From: Acerihabitans arboris | Lineage (GTDB): Bacteria; Pseudomonadota; Gammaproteobacteria; Enterobacterales; Enterobacteriaceae | NCBI RefSeq assembly: GCF_010131535.1 | Contig: NZ_WUBS01000014.1 | Location: 133,216 to 197,215, forward strand | Reading direction: 5' to 3' | Length of the DNA: 64,000 nt | Part shown: one piece after another, positions 17,706-29,586 of the stretch | Position numbering within the stretch: position 1 is the first letter of the stretch | How the letters are laid out: each line of letters starts with the position of its first letter | The notes under the pieces: generated by a model | Database searches by the model: none | What the model was told of the DNA's origin: nothing | The model's input: the letters and a program-made list of their open reading frames with translations, nothing else | Position numbers and translations under genes: made by a program

Positions 17706-18626
17706 ATGGCAATCAAACAGCTGGTGGTTCTCGGCAGCATTAATGCGGATCATATTCTCAACCTTAAACACTTTCCCCGTCCCGGTGAAACGGTGATTGG
17801 CGGCAACTATAGGGTGGCGTTCGGCGGCAAGGGCGCCAACCAGGCGGTGGCGGCCGGCCGGAGCGGGGCGGATATCGCGTTTATTGCCCGCGTGGGCGAC
17901 GATGATATCGGCGCGAGCATCCGCCGGCAATTGCAGGCGGACAACATCGACGTCCGGCCGGTGGAACCCAGCGCCGGCGCCGCTACCGGCGTAGCGCTGA
18001 TTTTCGTCAACGCTGAAGGCGAAAATGTCATCGGCATCGATCCCGGTGCCAACGCCGCGGTAACGCCGGCGTATCTGGCCCGCTATGAGCAGGTGGTCGC
18101 CAACGCCTCGGCATTATTGATGCAGTTGGAATCTCCGCTTGATACGGTGATTGCCGCCGCCCGGCTGGCGCGGGATCACCAGACCCGGGTCATATTAAAC
18201 CCGGCCCCGGCGCGTCAGCTGCCGGACGAATTGCTGGTCTTGGTGGATATCATCACTCCTAATGAAACCGAGGCGGAACAGCTGACGGGCGTGACTATCA
18301 GCGATGACGCCGCCGCCGCCCGCGCCGCGCAGGTATTGCACGACAAAGGCATAACCACTGTTATTATTACGCTTGGCAGCAGGGGCGTATGGCTTAGCGA
18401 AGGCGGCAACGGCGTGCTGGTGCCCGGATTCAAGGTCCGCGCGGTGGATACCATCGCGGCCGGCGATACCTTTAACGGCGCGCTGATGACGGCGTTGCTT
18501 GAAGGCCGGGATATGCGTAGCGCCGTCAGGTTCGCCCACGCCGCCGCCGCAATAGCGGTGACCCGCCCCGGCGCGCAGCCGTCGATCCCGTGGCGCGACG
18601 AAATCGACGCTTTTTTACAGGATTAG
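17706..18626 (+). CDS. rbsK: Ribokinase
   Basis: Phosphorylates ribose to ribose 5-phosphate with ATP in the cytosol. 306 residues (E. coli 309), PfkB/ribokinase family. Substrate-binding start '[23 protein letters not shown]', split by '[13 protein letters not shown]' (family signature 1); the second signature with the catalytic base is '[18 protein letters not shown]', with Asp in GDTF. The monovalent-cation loop is near the C-terminus. It follows rbsB after 76 bp containing a strong hairpin and precedes rbsR by 8 bp. Confidence 0.97.
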   Translation: MAIKQLVVLGSINADHILNLKHFPRPGETVIGGNYRVAFGGKGANQAVAAGRSGADIAFIARVGDDDIGASIRRQLQADNIDVRPVEPSAGAATGVALIFVNAEGENVIGIDPGANAAVTPAYLARYEQVVANASALLMQLESPLDTVIAAARLARDHQTRVILNPAPARQLPDELLVLVDIITPNETEAEQLTGVTISDDAAAARAAQVLHDKGITTVIITLGSRGVWLSEGGNGVLVPGFKVRAVDTIAAGDTFNGALMTALLEGRDMRSAVRFAHAAAAIAVTRPGAQPSIPWRDEIDAFLQD

Positions 18627-18634
18627 GAGCTTAT

Positions 18635-19636
18635 TTGGCCACCATGAAGGATGTTGCCCGCCTGGCGGGCGTTTCCACTTCCACCGTATCGCATGTCATC
18701 AATAACAACCGTTTTGTCAGCGATGCGGTGCGCGATAAGGTGCTGGCGGTGGTGGAACAGCTTAACTACGCGCCGTCGGCCTTAGCCCGCAGCCTGAAGA
18801 TAAACCAGACGCGCACCATCGGGATGCTGATTACCTCCAGTAATAACCCGTTTTATGCGGAAGTGGTGCATGGCGTTGAACGCAGCTGCTATGAGCGCGG
18901 CTACAGCCTGATCTTGTGTAATACCGAAGAGGATGCCGACCGCATGAGCCGCAGCATGGAAACGCTGCTGCAAAAACGCGTCGACGGGCTGCTTATCATG
19001 TGTACCGAAAATAACCGGCCCTCCCGACTGGCGCTGCGTCGTTATCCTTCGTTGCCGATTGTGATGATGGATTGGACGCCGTTTGAAGACGCGCTGGATA
19101 TCATCCAGGATAATTCGTTACTGGGCGGCTGCCTGGCTACTGAATTCCTGATCTCGCGCGGTTACAGCAAGATCGCCTGTATCTCCGGTCCCCAGGATAA
19201 AACCACCGCGCGCCATCGGCTGCAGGGATATCGTCTGGCCATGGAGCGCGCCGGGCTTGCGATACCGGCCGGTTATGAGGTTTTCAGCGATTTCGAATTC
19301 GGCGGCGGCGTGACGGCGATGCAGCAACTTTTATCGTTAACGGAGCCGCCCCACGCGGTGTTTACCGGTAACGACGCTGTGGCGGTGGGCGCCTACCAGG
19401 CGTTGTTCCAAGCCGGCCTGTCCGTCCCTAAGGATATGGCGGTCATCGGCTACGATGATATCGAGCTGGCAAAATACCTGACCCCGCCGCTGACCACCAT
19501 TAACCAGCCGAAAGATTCTTTGGGCGAGCTGGCGATCGACACCCTGCTTTACCGGTTACAACATCCCGATACCGAACCCCAGGTGCTGGTGTTGACCCCC
19601 GAACTGGTGGAACGGGCGTCGGTTGGCCGTTGTTGA
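18635..19636 (+). CDS. rbsR: Ribose operon repressor (LacI family)
   Basis: Represses rbsDACBKR in the absence of ribose. 333 residues starting at TTG 18635 (M-A-T-M-K-D-V): AGGAG is 5 bases before it, while the ATG at 18644 would be 14 bases away. The helix-turn-helix is residues 4-~50 ('[23 protein letters not shown]', hinge '[11 protein letters not shown]'). The effector domain shows 'ISSNNPF'-type and '[20 protein letters not shown]' motifs typical of the family. The two operators before rbsD are the obvious targets. Confidence 0.96.
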   Translation: MATMKDVARLAGVSTSTVSHVINNNRFVSDAVRDKVLAVVEQLNYAPSALARSLKINQTRTIGMLITSSNNPFYAEVVHGVERSCYERGYSLILCNTEEDADRMSRSMETLLQKRVDGLLIMCTENNRPSRLALRRYPSLPIVMMDWTPFEDALDIIQDNSLLGGCLATEFLISRGYSKIACISGPQDKTTARHRLQGYRLAMERAGLAIPAGYEVFSDFEFGGGVTAMQQLLSLTEPPHAVFTGNDAVAVGAYQALFQAGLSVPKDMAVIGYDDIELAKYLTPPLTTINQPKDSLGELAIDTLLYRLQHPDTEPQVLVLTPELVERASVGRC

Positions 19637-19672
19637 GCCGGCGGTAAAAGCCGTTCCGTCCGGGTTGAGGCG

Positions 19673-19715
19673 AAAAAAAACCGGCAACCCGGTCTTCAAG
19701 GCCCGGTTTCCGGTT
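19673..19715 (-). terminator. tpiA terminator
   Basis: On the minus strand, AACCGG...CCGGTT outer arms enclose further CCGGG pairing and are followed by eight T. It lies ~65 bp past the tpiA stop, between the converging rbsR and tpiA genes. Confidence 0.75.
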
Positions 19716-19779
19716 GATTTGCCGACAGCACGCCAAGGCCGGGCGGCTATCGCGCCGCTAACCTGCCCATGGCGTTATC

Positions 19780-20547
19780 TCAGGCTTGTTTAGCTTCAGC
19801 CGCCGCTTTGACGATGACCGCAAAGGCATCCGCCTTCAGCGAGGCGCCGCCTACCAGCGCGCCGTCGATATCCGGCTGGGTAAACAGTTCCGCCGCGTTG
19901 CCGGCATTCACCGAACCGCCGTACTGGATAATAACCTGTTCCGCTACCGCGGCATCGTGCTTGGCGATATGGCCGCGGATGAATTTATGTACCGCCTGTG
20001 CCTGTGCCGGAGTCGCCGATTTGCCGGTACCGATAGCCCAGATGGGTTCATAGGCAATAACCGCGTTATCAAAGGCCTTGGCGCCCAGGGCGTTCAGTAC
20101 CGCGTCAAGCTGGCGGGCGCAAACCGCTTCGGTTTGGCCGGCTTCGTTTTCCGCTTCGCTCTCACCGATACAAAGCACCGGGATCAGGCCCGCTTCTTTC
20201 AGTACCGCGAATTTTTCAGCGATGAGTTCGTCGCTTTCCTTATGATAGGTGCGGCGCTCGGAGTGGCCGATAATGATATATTTCGCACCGATATCCTTGA
20301 GCATGTCGGCGGAGACTTCGCCGGTAAATGCCCCGGACAGGTTGGTATCGACGTTTTGCGCGCCCAGGGCCAACTGGCTGCCGGCAAGCTGGCGCTTGGC
20401 CTGTTCCAGGTACATTACCGGCGGCGCGATAGCCACGCCGCAGCCTACAACACCGCTCAACTCAGAGCGCAGCGCGGCGATCAAATCGTTCACCAAATGC
20501 TTGCTGCCATTCAGCTTCCAGTTACCCATCACTAACGGATGTCGCAT
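19780..20547 (-). CDS. tpiA: Triosephosphate isomerase
   Basis: Interconverts dihydroxyacetone phosphate and glyceraldehyde 3-phosphate (glycolysis, gluconeogenesis, glycerol use). 255 residues, identical to E. coli in length. Catalytic residues are in place: Asn/Lys in 'GNWKLNG', His in '[11 protein letters not shown]', Glu in '[16 protein letters not shown]' and the phosphate loop '[10 protein letters not shown]' plus 'GALVGGASL'. Monocistronic, with its own terminator; convergent with rbsR. Confidence 0.98.
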   Translation of the reverse strand: MRHPLVMGNWKLNGSKHLVNDLIAALRSELSGVVGCGVAIAPPVMYLEQAKRQLAGSQLALGAQNVDTNLSGAFTGEVSADMLKDIGAKYIIIGHSERRTYHKESDELIAEKFAVLKEAGLIPVLCIGESEAENEAGQTEAVCARQLDAVLNALGAKAFDNAVIAYEPIWAIGTGKSATPAQAQAVHKFIRGHIAKHDAAVAEQVIIQYGGSVNAGNAAELFTQPDIDGALVGGASLKADAFAVIVKAAAEAKQA

Positions 20548-20672
20548 CTTATATTCTCCAATCAGGAAACGCGAAACAAAAAAATTGACTGTCCGGGGAC
20601 AGTACTACCTGCCCCCAGTATAGAGAGAAAGCGTCGCGGTGGCTTTGTTTTTTGTCATTAAACCGGGGCCGA

Positions 20673-21266
20673 TCAGGGCTCGGACAGCGCGAGTTTGATT
20701 GGTTCTATGGCAAAAGTGAGACCTTTGTCACCATTATCGACCACGACATAACGCAAGGCGCCCCAGGACTGCTGGAAAAAGCGCGAACCCTTGCCTTTGG
20801 CCAGCAGGTCGGCCACCCGGGCGTTGCTTTGCGCCACGGTCAAGCCCGGCTCAAACTCCCGCAGCAGCGCGGCCATATAACTTACGGCCACGGCGCGCGC
20901 CGCTTTTTCGCTGCCCCCTTCCACCGCCAGGTAGGTCAGTTGCAAGGTCTTGATCTTGCCGCTGCCTTTTTCCAGCGCGGTGGAGGCATACAGGGTCTCG
21001 TTAATTTTACTGGCGGCACGCGTGAGGTTGATGCCGTCGTTGCGGCTATCAATCGCCCGGAACTCGCCAATGGTCAGCGCGGGATTGCGCGCATTATACT
21101 GTTCGCGGAATTTTACTACCGTCAAATCAAAGGTCGGCGCGCCGGCCAGGAGATAAGGCGCGGGGGACGAGGTATCAGCGGCGGCTTCCGCCGCCGCGCC
21201 CGTCGCAATCGGACACATTAATCCCAGCAGCAGGGCCGGGACGGCGACACGGATTTTTATCTTCAC
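20673..21266 (-). CDS. yiiQ: YiiQ family periplasmic protein (DUF1454)
   Basis: 197 residues with a signal peptide (MKIKIRVAVPALLLGLMCPIATGAAA). The mature part includes 'APTFDLTVVKFREQYNARNP' and 'FFQQSWGALRYVVVDNGDKGLTFAIEPIKLAL' (in pieces), as in E. coli YiiQ, whose function is unknown. It lies directly upstream of tpiA on the same strand, as in E. coli. The next E. coli genes (yiiR, yiiS, uspD) are missing. Confidence 0.9.
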   Translation of the reverse strand: MKIKIRVAVPALLLGLMCPIATGAAAEAAADTSSPAPYLLAGAPTFDLTVVKFREQYNARNPALTIGEFRAIDSRNDGINLTRAASKINETLYASTALEKGSGKIKTLQLTYLAVEGGSEKAARAVAVSYMAALLREFEPGLTVAQSNARVADLLAKGKGSRFFQQSWGALRYVVVDNGDKGLTFAIEPIKLALSEP

Positions 21267-21319
21267 AACCTGTAGCTTCCCATTGGCTTGGCGCCGCCCG
21301 CTAAACAGCTGCGCGGCGC

Positions 21320-22066
21320 TTACCAGTAATGTTCGCTGGTAATATGACCCGGTTTGCGGCGCAGATGCTTACGCATTTCGCGGGTATCTTTTAATATCTG
21401 CTGGGTGTCCCGTACCATTTGCGGGTTACCGCACAGCATGACATGGCCGGTTTGGGCATTTAGCGGCAGCCCGACCGCGGCTTCAAGAGAGCCGTCGGCA
21501 ATCAGCGCCGGGACACGGCCGGTCAGCGAGCCGGGGACCGCCTCGCGGCTGACCACCGTTTGGACATGCAATTTGCCATTAAAGCGCTGCTGTAGTTCAA
21601 GCATCATCGGCAGGTAGCTGAGATCGCGGGCGAAACGCGCGGCGTGCACCAGGACGATATCCTTAAAACGCTCCAGGCCTTCCCCCTGCTGCAGGATAGA
21701 CAGGAACGGCCCCAATGCCGTGCCGGTCGCCAGCATCCACAGCGTGTCGCATTCAGGGATTTCATCCAGGACAAAAAAGCCGGCGGCCTCCTTGGTCACC
21801 ATTAGCGTATCCCCCGGCTGCAAGGCGTGAAGCGGTGGACTGAGCTTACCTTCGGGCACCGTAACCAGGTAAAATTCCAGGTTATCGCTGTGCGGCGCGT
21901 TGACGTATGAATACGCGCGCTGTACGCGTTCGCCGTTAATCTCCAGCCCGAGCTTGGCAAACTGGCCGGCGGTAAAAGGATCTACGGGCGCATTGACGGT
22001 TAAGCTAAAAAGGCTCTCCGTCCAATGTTCCACATGTATGATTTTCCCGGTCACCCATTCAGCCAT
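21320..22066 (-). CDS. fpr: Ferredoxin/flavodoxin-NADP+ reductase
   Basis: FAD enzyme that passes electrons from NADPH to flavodoxin or ferredoxin, for example for radical enzymes, Fe-S repair and oxidative stress. 248 residues, the E. coli length. The FAD motif 'RAYSYVNAP' (RxYS), the NADP-binding 'MLATGTALGPFLSIL' and 'VMLCGNPQMV' are present, and the C-terminus ends in aromatic 'EHYW', which stacks on FAD. AAGGGG precedes the ATG at 22066. Confidence 0.97.
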   Translation of the reverse strand: MAEWVTGKIIHVEHWTESLFSLTVNAPVDPFTAGQFAKLGLEINGERVQRAYSYVNAPHSDNLEFYLVTVPEGKLSPPLHALQPGDTLMVTKEAAGFFVLDEIPECDTLWMLATGTALGPFLSILQQGEGLERFKDIVLVHAARFARDLSYLPMMLELQQRFNGKLHVQTVVSREAVPGSLTGRVPALIADGSLEAAVGLPLNAQTGHVMLCGNPQMVRDTQQILKDTREMRKHLRRKPGHITSEHYW

Positions 22067-22302
22067 AACGATCTTTTCCCCTTGGTCTTCCCGGCCGGTA
22101 CCCGGACCGGCTAATGATTCCCCACTCTGTCACAGCGGCTAATGATGATTGCAGACAAGGTAAACGCCGGCATGTTCCCCTGCGCCACCTTAATTACCGC
22201 GAACGCGTCATTATCAGCTAATTCGGCAGCGGCATCCAGAGGGGCATGGGTAAATGTTAAGGATTCGTTCTATAAATGATGCCGCCGCGCAAAATCCACT
22301 GT

Positions 22303-23313
22303 TTAAAGAATAAAGGGGTGCAAGGCGGCATCTTTGCGATCAAGGTAATGGGTGGCAGCAATGCGCCGGATAGTGCGGCTATTGCCGCGAATCAACAACG
22401 TTTCGGTGGTGGCAAGATTGCCTTTGCGGGTGATGCCGTTTAACAGTTCCCCTTTGGTAATGCCGGTGGCGGAAAAAACCACGTTGTCATTACGCGCCAT
22501 ATCGTTGAGCCTGAGCACGGTATTGGCGCTGATGCCCATGGCGGCGCAGCGCGCCAGTTCGTCGGCGCCGATGCGGCGGTTGGCCTCGTTATCGCCTTTG
22601 ACCTGATGGCGGGGCAACAGCCGGCCCTGCATATCGCCGTCCATCGCGCGGATGGCCGCCGCCGAGATGACCCCCTCGGGCGCGCCGCCGATGCCATACA
22701 TGACATCCACTTCGCTGTCCGGCATACAGGTGAGCAGGGACGCGGCCACATCGCCGTCGGGAACGGTAAACACGCGCACGCCAAGCCGCTGCAAACCGGC
22801 GATACATTCATCATGACGGGGTTTGGCCAGGATGGCCACGGTCAGCTGCGAGAGCGGTTTGTTCAAGATGCGGGCAATATTGCGCAGGTTTTGGTCCAGC
22901 GGCAGGTTAAGGTCGATGGCGCCTTTGGCGTCGGGACCGACCACCAGCTTTTCCATATACATATCAGGGGCATGCAGAAAAGCGCCTTTTTCACCGACCG
23001 CCAATACCGCCAGCGCGTTGGCCTGGCCCATGGCCGTCATGCGGGTGCCTTCGATGGGATCGACCGCGATATCCACCGCGTCTCCCTGGCCGGTGCCGAC
23101 GGCTTCGCCGATGTAGAGCATCGGCGCTTCGTCAATCTCGCCCTCGCCAATCACAATTCGCCCGTCGATTTGTACCTGGTTGAGCATGATGCGCATGGCC
23201 TGGACCGCGGCGTTGTCCGCCGCGTTTTTGTCGCCGCGGCCCAGCCAGCTATAGCCAGCCAGCGCGGCGGCTTCCGTAACCCGGGAGAATTCAATGGCTA
23301 ATTCACGTTTCAT
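22303..23313 (-). CDS. glpX: Fructose-1,6-bisphosphatase, class II
   Basis: Hydrolyses fructose 1,6-bisphosphate in gluconeogenesis, metal-dependent and lithium-sensitive. 336 residues from the ATG at 23313 (MKRELAIEFSRVTEAAALAG); the frame extends upstream to 23364 without support and the E. coli homologue starts here. Metal and substrate motifs are 'GEGEIDEAPML', 'DIAVDPIEGTRMTAMG' and 'GIGGAPEGVISAAAI'. It is the last gene of glpFKX, transcribed on the minus strand. Confidence 0.97.
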   Translation of the reverse strand: MKRELAIEFSRVTEAAALAGYSWLGRGDKNAADNAAVQAMRIMLNQVQIDGRIVIGEGEIDEAPMLYIGEAVGTGQGDAVDIAVDPIEGTRMTAMGQANALAVLAVGEKGAFLHAPDMYMEKLVVGPDAKGAIDLNLPLDQNLRNIARILNKPLSQLTVAILAKPRHDECIAGLQRLGVRVFTVPDGDVAASLLTCMPDSEVDVMYGIGGAPEGVISAAAIRAMDGDMQGRLLPRHQVKGDNEANRRIGADELARCAAMGISANTVLRLNDMARNDNVVFSATGITKGELLNGITRKGNLATTETLLIRGNSRTIRRIAATHYLDRKDAALHPFIL

Positions 23314-23437
23314 GCTTAAACCTTGCGTATCGACCTGAAAGAAGTTTGGCGCAAAGTTTATCACACCTGGCGCGCATTACGGGTGGTCGGGCTTTCCCGC
23401 AAGGCGGCCAGTATTAAAAACCGTGCCGGTCGGGGCA

Positions 23438-24970
<1,533 letters not shown>

Positions 24971-24991
24971 TTATAATTTACAAGGTAAGCA

Positions 24992-25849
24992 TTACGCTTT
25001 GCGTTCGGATTTTGCTGAGTTTGCCGAGCGGGTCTCTTCCATACCATCCTCAATAATATTAGAAGGAAGGTAAGGGCTGATCAGCGAGCGGTAGATAAAC
25101 GCGCCAAGGCAACCGCCGATAATCGGTGCAACCAGCGGCACCAGGAAGTAGGGGATTTCACGACCGCCGGTAAAGGCCACTTTCCCCCAGCCCACCAGGG
25201 ATGCAAACACCTTGGGACCGAAATCACGGGCGGGGTTCAGGGCAAATCCGGTCAATGGACCCATCGAGGCGCCGATCACCGCGATCAGGATACCGATCAA
25301 CAACGGCGCCAGCGCGCCGCGGGGAATACCATTGCCGTCATCGGTCAGCGCCAGGATCAGGCATAACAAAATGGCGGCGATCACCGTTTCCACTAAAAAC
25401 GCCTGGATAACGGAGATATGGGGGTTAGGATAAGTGGAGAACACGCCGGCAAGCTGCAGGCTTTCCACGCTGCCGCGCACCATATGGCTTGCCTGTTCGG
25501 CATCGATAAACAGGCTGTAGTAAAGGCCGTAGACCAGGGCCGCGCCGCAGAAGGCGCCGAGCGTTTGCGCAACGATATAGGGTATGACTTTGCGGCCCTG
25601 GAAGCTGGCGAATAGCCAAAGCGCGATGGATACCGCGGGGTTGAGGTGGGCACCGGAAACGGCGGCGGTAAGATAAACCGCCATGGCGACGCCAAAACCC
25701 CATATGATGCTGATTTCCCACTGGCCGAAACTGGCGCCGGCCAGCTTCAACGCGGCGACGCAGCCGGCGCCGAAGAAAATCAGCAGACCGGTTCCCAGAA
25801 ATTCAGCTATGCATTGGCCTTTCAATGTTGGAGTTCTTTGTTGGCTCAT
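24992..25849 (-). CDS. glpF: Glycerol facilitator (aquaglyceroporin)
   Basis: Inner-membrane channel for passive glycerol entry; GlpK then traps it. 285 residues, six membrane helices plus two half-helices with the two pore signatures: 'SGAHLNPAVSIAL' (NPA 1) and 'GFALNPARDFGP' (NPA 2, with the selectivity-filter Arg). The C-terminal cytosolic tail ('IEDGMEETRSANSAKSERKA') differs from E. coli. First gene of glpFKX; glpK starts 39 bp after its stop. Confidence 0.97.
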   Translation of the reverse strand: MSQQRTPTLKGQCIAEFLGTGLLIFFGAGCVAALKLAGASFGQWEISIIWGFGVAMAVYLTAAVSGAHLNPAVSIALWLFASFQGRKVIPYIVAQTLGAFCGAALVYGLYYSLFIDAEQASHMVRGSVESLQLAGVFSTYPNPHISVIQAFLVETVIAAILLCLILALTDDGNGIPRGALAPLLIGILIAVIGASMGPLTGFALNPARDFGPKVFASLVGWGKVAFTGGREIPYFLVPLVAPIIGGCLGAFIYRSLISPYLPSNIIEDGMEETRSANSAKSERKA

Positions 25850-26357
25850 AATCTTTTCCTGCTGGCGAAAAGTGGGGTTAGCAGTGGAGTGATGGACACG
25901 TCTGCTTACCGAATCAATCTAACCTAGAAAAACATGTAGGTATGATGTAAATTTATCGTTAACGAGCAGAAACGAGAAATATCGAAATCAAATTGTGTGC
26001 AGTACGTCATAAAAATGAGCGTATTCGCTTAATTTAGACCGAAATGGACAAAATTTCTGTGTGCTGGCTATCACCTTCTTTAACAAAAGGTGTTAATTAC
26101 CCAAACGCGCATCCGATCGCAGGGAAAAGTTTCCGCTGCCCGCGGGGTTCATAGCGTACAATAGCGGTCTCATCTGGCCGTTTGGACGATTGCGGCTGGA
26201 CACCGGGGGTGGGGCTACATAAAATCCCCTTTCCAGGCTGTACCAAGGCATTTTGACACGCGCCTGTAGCGGTGCTGACGCTGAGACGATCAAAGGGCTG
26301 CGCGCCGGCGCGTAGCTCACATTCACGATTACACCTTGTAGGCTTAAGGGGGCTGAA
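25850..26357. promoter_or_regulatory. glpF/zapB divergent control region with GlpR-like operator
   Basis: About 500 bp between divergent genes. At 25951-25970 lies a palindrome with core TCGTTAACGA in an AT-rich frame, resembling GlpR operators (tATGtTCGaTAACGAACATa). A second looser copy with ACGAGAAATATCGAA follows at 25971-25986. They would sit upstream of or within the glpF promoter on the minus strand. No further gene is seen. Confidence 0.45.
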
Positions 26358-26597
26358 ATGGCTTTTGAAGTATTTGAAAAACTAGAAGCGAAGGTACAGC
26401 AGGCGATAGATACCATCACGCTGTTGCAAATGGAAATTGAAGAATTGAAAGAGAAGAACAACAGTTTGGCTCAGGAGATTCAGCAAGCGTCCGGCAACCG
26501 TGAATCGCTGGTCAATGAAAACGAGCAATTGAAACAGGAACAGGGCGTTTGGCAAGAGCGTTTACGCGCATTGCTGAGTAAAATGGAAGAAGTGTAA
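26358..26597 (+). CDS. zapB: Cell division factor ZapB
   Basis: Coiled-coil protein that joins ZapA-FtsZ rings at midcell and links them to MatP at the terminus region. 79 residues, entirely heptad-patterned ('[19 protein letters not shown]' followed by '[14 protein letters not shown]'), with the conserved end '[15 protein letters not shown]'. It is two residues shorter than E. coli ZapB at the N-terminus. A purine-rich site (AAGGGGG) precedes the ATG. Confidence 0.95.
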   Translation: MAFEVFEKLEAKVQQAIDTITLLQMEIEELKEKNNSLAQEIQQASGNRESLVNENEQLKQEQGVWQERLRALLSKMEEV

Positions 26598-26620
26598 CGC
26601 CGGCTTAAGGTCAACAAAAC

Positions 26621-26643
26621 GGGCGATACCCGATCGCCCTTTT
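26621..26643. terminator. Bidirectional terminator between zapB and rraA
   Basis: GGGCGAT-acccg-ATCGCCC flanked by AAAA on the left and TTTT on the right. It can serve the converging zapB (+) and rraA (-). Confidence 0.8.
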
Positions 26644-26658
26644 GAATGTTGCGGTGGT

Positions 26659-27144
26659 CTATTCGAGGTCGAGGGCGTCTTCCGACAGGATAATGCCGGT
26701 ATTGTCGGCGTAAAGATGGTCGCCGGAGAAGAACGTCACCCCGCCAAAATTGACCCGGATATCGCTCTCGCCGATGCCCTCGCTGGCGGCGCCCGCCGGC
26801 GTGGCGGCCATGGCCTGGATGCCCAGGTCGAGTTCTTCAAGGTCGTCCACCTGGCGCACCGCGCCGTAGACCACGATACCTTCCCATTCGTTTTGCACCG
26901 CAAGAGTGCCCAGCTCGGCATTGATCAGCGCGCGCCTGACCGACCCGCCGCCGTCAACGACTAATACGCGGCCAAGCCCGTTTTCTTCAAGCACGTCGTA
27001 AAGCAAACCATTATCCTCGAAGCATTTCACGGTAACGATTTGCCCGCCAAACGATGTCCTCCCACCAAAGTTGCTGAAGAGAGGTTCAACAACATTCACG
27101 TCTTCATGATAAATGTCGCATAGTTCTGAAGTATCGTATTTCAT
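26659..27144 (-). CDS. rraA: RNase E activity regulator A
   Basis: Trimeric protein that binds RNase E and tempers mRNA decay; the family also shows RraA/HMG-aldolase-like folds. 161 residues from the ATG at 27144 ([21 protein letters not shown]), identical in length to E. coli. Conserved '[22 protein letters not shown]' (split), '[22 protein letters not shown]' (split) and '[17 protein letters not shown]' are present. The frame upstream to 27270 overlaps menA and is not supported. Confidence 0.97.
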   Translation of the reverse strand: MKYDTSELCDIYHEDVNVVEPLFSNFGGRTSFGGQIVTVKCFEDNGLLYDVLEENGLGRVLVVDGGGSVRRALINAELGTLAVQNEWEGIVVYGAVRQVDDLEELDLGIQAMAATPAGAASEGIGESDIRVNFGGVTFFSGDHLYADNTGIILSEDALDLE

Positions 27145-27244
27145 AGGATTTACGTCGGTTTGCCGCTGGAGATGGAAGTATATCGCGTTCTGGTGCCAGT
27201 TGCCAAAATCATCAATTGTTAACTTGATACGCGTCAGAAAACAT

Positions 27245-28162
27245 TTAGCTAAACAACAGCCCGACGGCAAACAAAATATTGATCAGCAGCGCACATTTCA
27301 CGGTTTTTTCCAGCATGGGCCTGATGCCCGACGGATTAGGCTCGTGCAGTACATAACGCGCCTGCATATATAGCGCCGGCACCGCCAGCGCAAACAGCCA
27401 GCCTACCAGGTTGCGCAACTCAAGCAGCGTGAAAATGGCCAGGCATATCACCGCGCAGGCAAGCAGGCACGCATGATAATAGCGCGCCCGTTGCGGTCCC
27501 AGACGTACCGCCAGCGTGTTTTTACCGTTTAGGCGATCGGTTTCAATATCGCGCAGGTTATTGATATTCAAGACCGCCGCCGCCAACAGGCCACAGGCGG
27601 TGGCAGGCAGCATCACTATGGTATGGAAGGCGCCGGTTTGCAGGTAATAACTGCCGCCGACGCTGAGCCACCCGAAAAAGATCAGTACCGACAGATCGCC
27701 CAGTCCCATATAACCGTAAGGACGGGTGCCCATGGTATAGGTGATGGCGGCGATAACCGACAGCACGCCCAGCACCAGGAATCCCAGGATATCGGCGGGC
27801 TTTTCGCAGGCGACGGCGATTAAGGTGGCGCCGCTGAGCAGCGACAGCACGATGGCGAGGATCAGCGCCAGCTTCATCTGCTCACGGGTGATAACCCCCA
27901 GTTGCATACCGCGCAGCGGTCCGAGACGGCCATGATCGTCACTGCCTTTAACGGAATCGCCATAGTCGTTGGCCAGGTTGGACAAGATCTGCAGCAGGGC
28001 GGCGGTGAGCAGCGCCAGCAACGCGACGACGGGTTTAAAATGGCCTTGCCAGCCGGCAATCGCCGAACCGGTGACGATGGAGGCCAGCGCCAGCGGCAGC
28101 GTACGCAGACGCAGGCTGACCATCCAGGCTTTGGTCGGACTGATGGTGACGGTTTCGCTCAT
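27245..28162 (-). CDS. menA: 1,4-dihydroxy-2-naphthoate polyprenyltransferase
   Basis: Attaches the octaprenyl chain to dihydroxynaphthoate at the inner membrane, yielding demethylmenaquinone. 305 residues (E. coli 308), UbiA superfamily with about eight membrane helices. Asp-rich metal motifs: '[12 protein letters not shown]' (~66-77) and '[22 protein letters not shown]' (split, ~200-220). It lies between hslU and rraA on the same strand as in E. coli. Confidence 0.97.
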   Translation of the reverse strand: MSETVTISPTKAWMVSLRLRTLPLALASIVTGSAIAGWQGHFKPVVALLALLTAALLQILSNLANDYGDSVKGSDDHGRLGPLRGMQLGVITREQMKLALILAIVLSLLSGATLIAVACEKPADILGFLVLGVLSVIAAITYTMGTRPYGYMGLGDLSVLIFFGWLSVGGSYYLQTGAFHTIVMLPATACGLLAAAVLNINNLRDIETDRLNGKNTLAVRLGPQRARYYHACLLACAVICLAIFTLLELRNLVGWLFALAVPALYMQARYVLHEPNPSGIRPMLEKTVKCALLINILFAVGLLFS

Positions 28163-28198
28163 AATTAACGAATCTTATGTTTAATACCCGGTTACGGC

Positions 28199-28228
28199 AA
28201 AAAAAAACGGGAGGCCGGAGCCCCCCAT
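28199..28228 (-). terminator. hslVU terminator
   Basis: On the minus strand a GGGGGG/CCTCCC stem around CTCCGG is followed by a long T run. It lies 27 bp after the hslU stop and before menA. Confidence 0.65.
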
Positions 28229-28254
28229 TGCGGATGTCGTCTATCCCTTGACGC

Positions 28255-29586
28255 CTACAGGATAAATCGGCTCAAATCTTCATCAGATACTAACTCATCC
28301 AGATGGCTACGAACATAATCTGCATCAATTGAAATTGTTTTACCATCCCATTCGCTGGCGTCATAGGAAATATCTTCCATCAAACGCTCAAGTACCGTAT
28401 GCAGGCGGCGGGCGCCAATATTCTCGGTGCGTTCGTTAACCTGCCAGGCGGCCTCGGCGATGCGGCGGATGCCTTCGGCGGTAAATTCAATGCTGACGCC
28501 TTCGGTGGCCATCAGCGCCTTGTATTGAATGGTCAGCGAGGCGCTGGGTTCGGTCAAAATACGCTCAAAGTCGTTGGTGGTCAGGGCTTCAAGTTCAACG
28601 CGAATCGGCAAGCGGCCCTGCAATTCCGGAATCAGATCCGATGGGCTGGATACCTGGAACGCGCCTGAGGCGATAAACAGGATATGGTCGGTTTTTACCA
28701 TGCCATGCTTAGTGGAAACGGTGCAGCCTTCCACCAGCGGCAGCAAATCCCGCTGCACGCCCTCACGGGAAACATCCGGGCCGGTGGTTTCGCCGCGTTT
28801 GCAGATTTTATCGATTTCATCGATAAACACGATACCGTGCTGCTCGACGGCTTCGATGGCCTGCTCTTTCAGCTCCTCCGGATTGACCAGTTTTGCCGCT
28901 TCTTCCTCGACCAGCAGTTTCAGCGCTTCCTTGATTTTTATTTTACGCGGCTTCTGTTTTTGTCCGGCCAGGTTTTTAAACATCGACTGCAGCTGGTTGG
29001 TCATCTCCTCCATTCCCGGCGGCGCCATGATCTCGACGCCCATCGGCGAGGCGGCCAGGTTTATCTCAATCTCTTTTTCATCCAACTGGCCTTCGCGCAG
29101 TTTTTTACGGAAATTCTGGCGCGCCGCCGACGGTTCGGCGGATTCTTCCGGCTGGCCCCAGTTATTCTTGGCCGGCGGGATAAGTACGTCCAGCACGCGT
29201 TCTTCCGCTAATTCTTCAGCGCGCTGGCGATTTTTATCTATGGATTGCAGGCGCACCATTTTCACCGCCGCATCGGTCAGATCGCGGATAATCGAATCCA
29301 CCTCTTTGCCGACATAACCGACTTCGGTGAATTTGGTGGCTTCTACCTTGATAAACGGCGCGTTGGCCAATTTGGCCAGGCGCCGGGCAATTTCGGTTTT
29401 ACCGACGCCGGTGGGGCCAATCATCAGGATATTTTTCGGCGTCACTTCATGACGCAATGCTTCGTCCAGCTGCATGCGACGCCAGCGGTTACGCAGCGCA
29501 ATGGCAACAGCGCGTTTCGCATTATGCTGACCGATAATATACCCGTCGAGTTCGCTGACGATTTCGCGTGGAGTCATTTCAGACAT
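28255..29586 (-). CDS. hslU: HslU ATPase subunit of the HslVU protease
   Basis: Hexameric AAA+ unfoldase that feeds proteins to HslV. 443 residues, same as E. coli. Walker A 'GPTGVGKTE' (~58-66), the pore loop 'GYVG' (~90), the intermediate domain with '[15 protein letters not shown]', Walker B '[13 protein letters not shown]', sensor region '[15 protein letters not shown]', and the C-terminal 'DLSRFIL' that inserts into HslV. The first ATG (29586) overlaps the 3' end of hslV by 8 bp, a coupled pair. Confidence 0.98.
   Translation of the reverse strand: MSEMTPREIVSELDGYIIGQHNAKRAVAIALRNRWRRMQLDEALRHEVTPKNILMIGPTGVGKTEIARRLAKLANAPFIKVEATKFTEVGYVGKEVDSIIRDLTDAAVKMVRLQSIDKNRQRAEELAEERVLDVLIPPAKNNWGQPEESAEPSAARQNFRKKLREGQLDEKEIEINLAASPMGVEIMAPPGMEEMTNQLQSMFKNLAGQKQKPRKIKIKEALKLLVEEEAAKLVNPEELKEQAIEAVEQHGIVFIDEIDKICKRGETTGPDVSREGVQRDLLPLVEGCTVSTKHGMVKTDHILFIASGAFQVSSPSDLIPELQGRLPIRVELEALTTNDFERILTEPSASLTIQYKALMATEGVSIEFTAEGIRRIAEAAWQVNERTENIGARRLHTVLERLMEDISYDASEWDGKTISIDADYVRSHLDELVSDEDLSRFIL

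Noticed and set aside
22606-23301. 231-codon plus-strand frame opposite glpX
   Set aside because: Mirror of a fully conserved gene on the other strand; no independent homology.
25990-26020. Possible CRP site (TGTGT...CGTCA) before glpF
   Set aside because: Second half-site matches poorly; too weak to list although glp operons are CRP-controlled in E. coli.
28529-29317. 262-codon plus-strand frame opposite hslU
   Set aside because: Antisense shadow; hslU is complete and conserved throughout.
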